Of a stretch of DNA of 40,138 nt, positions 38,601 through 40,138 are shown in pieces. Under the pieces are notes generated by a model that saw nothing but the letters and a program-made list of their open reading frames with translations, ran no database searches and was not told the DNA's origin. The position numbers and the translations under genes were made by a program. Numbering within the stretch: position 1 is the first letter of the stretch; the number at the start of each line of letters is the position of its first letter. The stretch is from IMG/VR virus record IMGVR_UViG_3300042323_000856, positions 1-40,138 of that record. One strand, written 5' to 3'. This DNA comes from a virus.

Positions 38601-39127
38601 AAACAGTAACAATTACAAAAAAAGAAATAAATTACATATTAGCTTTGGCTAAAAAAAGGCACGACGCTAAATCAGATAATATAAAAAATACTGGAATATT
38701 AATGGATAGAGATCTTAATAATCCAGTCGAGAACTATTTGCCTCATTTTATAGGTATAGTTGGCGAATATGCGTGGGCCAAGCACACAAATAGATCTGTT
38801 GATGAAAATATATATGAAGTACGAGACTCTGAAGATTTTGATGGTGAGGAAATTAAAACAATAACTTATTATGGTCATGGCGAACCAGAGTTAAAAATAA
38901 AAGTTACAGAGTTTGACTCTAAAAAGCCAAAAAAATATATTTTAGCGAGAACAAATAAAGAAAAAATCTTAAAAGCGTTAACAGTAAATGCAGAAAATGC
39001 AATTGATATCGAACTACTAGGTGTTATCTCAAGAAACGATTTCGATACAAATAAAACAATAAAGCGTTACGGAGCTAAAAATCCATTGAATTATATCGTT
39101 GGTCTATCTAAAATGAACGAAGTATGA
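38597..39127 (+). CDS. Putative PD-(D/E)xK-like or conserved phage protein
   Basis: The 176-residue protein has GIVGEYAWAKHTNRSVDENI, then DSEDFDGEEIKTITYYGHG, in which Glu-x-Lys follows a GExA-like helix, as in small restriction-endonuclease folds. KKYILART follows. Catalysis is not assured and the family is not recognised with certainty. It is linked to the neighbouring genes by 4-nt overlaps. Confidence 0.6.
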   Translation: MKTVTITKKEINYILALAKKRHDAKSDNIKNTGILMDRDLNNPVENYLPHFIGIVGEYAWAKHTNRSVDENIYEVRDSEDFDGEEIKTITYYGHGEPELKIKVTEFDSKKPKKYILARTNKEKILKALTVNAENAIDIELLGVISRNDFDTNKTIKRYGAKNPLNYIVGLSKMNEV

Positions 39128-39399
39128 AATTCAAGAATTTCGAGGGTGTAGAATATACAGTTAATTATAATAAACCATTAGGGCGACAAAACGCTTCTGG
39201 TTTGTGCGATTCTCCAGAAATAGAAAGCCCTCAAATTCATGTTGATCCTAGGCTATTAACTCGCCGCCAATTAAACGTATTGATTGAAGAAGTATTTCAT
39301 GCTCATCTATTTGATTTACCAGAAAGAAAAGCTAGAAAGTTCGCCGCCAATCTAGGTAAACTTGTATATAATAAGTTTATCGCAAAAAGTAAAGAATAA
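39124..39399 (+). CDS. Small protein with degenerate metalloprotease-like helix
   Basis: The 91-residue protein has LIEEVFHAHLFDLPERKARK, shaped like the HExxH helix of small phage metalloprotease-like proteins but with Glu in place of the first His (EExxH). Metal binding is therefore doubtful. The rest is a short beta region. It is coupled to the previous gene (ATGA). Confidence 0.65.
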   Translation: MKFKNFEGVEYTVNYNKPLGRQNASGLCDSPEIESPQIHVDPRLLTRRQLNVLIEEVFHAHLFDLPERKARKFAANLGKLVYNKFIAKSKE

Positions 39400-39451
39400 T
39401 GTTTTATTTTTTCCCATTTACTTGTATGATATGTACAAATAGAATATAAGT

Positions 39452-39622
39452 ATGAAAAAATGTTTATACTGCAATGAATTTATCGACACTGACAACGACG
39501 ACTATCAAAAAGTCGGTAAAAAGATAGTTTGCATATTTTGCTACGAAGATTATGCAGATGAAATAGACAACAATCTTACAGATGATGATGAAGAAGAAGA
39601 TAATTGTCGCGAAGAAGAATAA
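39452..39622 (+). CDS. Zinc-ribbon mini-protein with acidic tail (56 residues)
   Basis: The protein starts MKKCLYCNEFIDTDNDDYQK, with C4 and C7 and then C28 and C31 (IVCIFCYED), a rubredoxin-like two-knuckle zinc site. The C-terminus is very acidic. It is similar in kind to the mini-protein at 28827. Phage proteins like this often bind host polymerase or nuclease; no target is known here. Confidence 0.7.
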   Translation: MKKCLYCNEFIDTDNDDYQKVGKKIVCIFCYEDYADEIDNNLTDDDEEEDNCREEE

Positions 39623-39625
39623 ATA

Positions 39626-39734
39626 GTGTAATATATATTAGCGCAATATAAACTGTTCAAACTTTAATCTTTTGATTAAAAAACAGCAAGACCCGAAGCG
39701 CATCAAACTTGTGTTTTGACATCGGGTCTTTTTT
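39626..39734 (+). ncRNA. Candidate small RNA with own GTGTAA signal and terminator
   Basis: GTGTAA (39626-39631) is followed after 8 nt by position 39640, where no start codon exists. Two hairpins follow: CTGTT/AACAG (39653-39657, 39682-39686) around TTTAATC/GATTAAA (39663-39669, 39674-39680), then a terminator AAGACCCGA (39688-39696) with TCGGGTCTT (39722-39730) and a T-tract to 39734. A transcript of about 95 nt would result. It could instead be only the terminator of the upstream gene. Confidence 0.45.
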
Positions 39735-39777
39735 CGTCCCTACTCCTCACTTTTTTCAAAAAATCTTGCATAAGCCG

Positions 39778-39805
39778 TTGACAACCTCTAAAAACCTGCT
39801 AAAGT
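39778..39805 (+). promoter_or_regulatory. Strong promoter of the AT-hook-like gene
   Basis: TTGACA (39778-39783), a 16-nt spacer ending in TGC, and TAAAGT (39800-39805). ATG at 39814 lies 8 nt after the -10. It is almost identical to the promoters at 11 and 21176. Confidence 0.8.
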
Positions 39806-39813
39806 CATCTCGT

Positions 39814-40065
39814 ATGGAAAACCCATCAGCTAAAAAAGGTCGTGGTCGCCCCATTGGTGCAACCTCCACTATTGAAATCACGTTGGCCGAGCTTCTTGCG
39901 AAGCTTAACAACGATGTGAATGCCACTGTTACTGTTGGCCGTGTTTGGTATGGCAAGTACAGCAACGTTCCTACAGCGTCGGTTCAGGACGGTGATTCGA
40001 TTCCTCAAGACATTCTGAATCAGCTTGACGAAGAGCCTGTTGCAGAGTTTACTATCTCTCAGTAA
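39814..40065 (+). CDS. Small AT-hook-like protein
   Basis: The 83-residue protein has an N-terminal KKGRGRPIGATS, whose GRP core is the minor-groove AT-hook motif, then a helical part (EITLAELLAKLNND) and an acidic C-terminus. It probably binds AT-rich DNA, of which this genome is full. The start at 39814 is fixed by the leaderless promoter; an earlier in-frame start at 39709 is inside a terminator and is rejected. Its stop overlaps the next gene by one base. GC-richer codon use than most neighbours suggests strong expression. Confidence 0.7.
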   Translation: MENPSAKKGRGRPIGATSTIEITLAELLAKLNNDVNATVTVGRVWYGKYSNVPTASVQDGDSIPQDILNQLDEEPVAEFTISQ

Positions 40066-40138
40066 TGAATCACTTCGCTGAACTTGTTGGACAAGAAGAA
40101 GTTAAACGCAAGCTTTCCTTTTATTTGGAAGCTCACGC
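40065..40138 (+). CDS. RuvB-like AAA+ ATPase, 3' end outside window (partial)
   Basis: Only 24 complete codons are visible. They read FAELVGQEEVKRKLSFYLEA, which is the start of RuvB-type or clamp-loader AAA+ ATPases (FIGQExVKxxLxxFIEAA in RuvB). The first start codon overlaps the previous stop by one base. RuvB would fit Holliday-junction branch migration and a clamp loader would fit the polymerase III system; the partial sequence cannot decide. Confidence 0.6.
   Translation, partial: MNHFAELVGQEEVKRKLSFYLEAH

Noticed and set aside
39709-39813. Upstream in-frame start for the AT-hook-like gene
   Set aside because: It begins inside a terminator and runs through the promoter at 39778; the leaderless spacing fixes 39814.
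1-40138. CRISPR array, insertion sequence or integrase
   Set aside because: No repeated spacer arrangement, transposase or integrase-like gene was seen in any frame.

Overview
The window looks like part of a large, AT-rich, lytic-type tailed phage genome (jumbo class), not a bacterial chromosome. The reasons are dense one-directional coding (all genes but one on the + strand), start/stop overlaps of 1 to 20 nt, three encoded tRNAs, a phage-type replication and nucleotide set, T4-like rIIA/rIIB, three homing-type endonucleases, and many tiny proteins of types seen mainly in phages. TAA, TGA and TAG all act as stops, so the standard bacterial code applies. The host is probably Gram-negative: the phage encodes a lipoprotein, a signal-bearing outer-membrane beta-barrel protein ending in Phe, and a pseudopilin-like protein. 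A PVC-type (for example Verrucomicrobia-like) host is a guess from the EF-hand and pseudopilin genes and is not proven.

Layout. 0-6.4 kb: a replicative DNA polymerase III alpha subunit split over separate genes, with a DnaQ-like proofreading exonuclease gene lying between its PHP and polymerase parts, then a ClpA/ClpC-type unfoldase. 6.4-13.4 kb: a tubulin/FtsZ-family GTPase, a putative ssDNA-binding protein with an acidic tail, a GT4-DUF4214-GT9 glycosyltransferase broken by a frame change, a possible annealing protein, dUTPase, and tRNA-Ser and tRNA-Gln. 13.4-19 kb: FkbM methyltransferase, then a membrane/signalling block (lipoprotein with membrane helices, a minimal MscS-like protein, an ankyrin-repeat class III nucleotide cyclase with non-canonical base-selecting residues, an XhlA-like protein), then an independently transcribed outer-membrane barrel. 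19-24.8 kb: HNH endonuclease, dCMP deaminase, DUF736-like protein with an SSB-like tail, UV endonuclease UvdE, tRNA-Gly, and a structured RNA in front of a second HNH gene. 24.8-29.3 kb: rIIA, rIIB and small genes. 29.3-40.1 kb: accessory and nucleotide genes (C5 methyltransferase, pseudopilin, phosphoesterase, SNase, ThyX, GIY-YIG, cREC, cupin, second deaminase, many small conserved proteins), ending in an AT-hook-like protein and the start of a RuvB-like AAA+ gene.

Expression signals are unusually readable. One class has TTGACA-like -35, a 16-17 nt spacer often ending in TGC, and a -10 such as TAAAGT, with the start codon only 6-9 nt after the -10. That predicts leaderless mRNAs and settles several gene starts. 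A second class is GTGTAA followed by exactly 8 nt and then ATG or GTG (five cases). Four start codons sit directly behind inverted repeats whose sequences are unrelated to each other. Shine-Dalgarno sequences are rare, with clear ones at 35079 and 37762. Four hairpin-plus-T-tract terminators separate transcription units.

The best candidates for new biology are the ankyrin-cyclase/MscS-like/lipoprotein block at 14.5-17.9 kb, the structured RNA at 24.0 kb that appears to hide the ribosome site of an HNH gene, and the GTGTAA-N8-start and leaderless promoter architecture.
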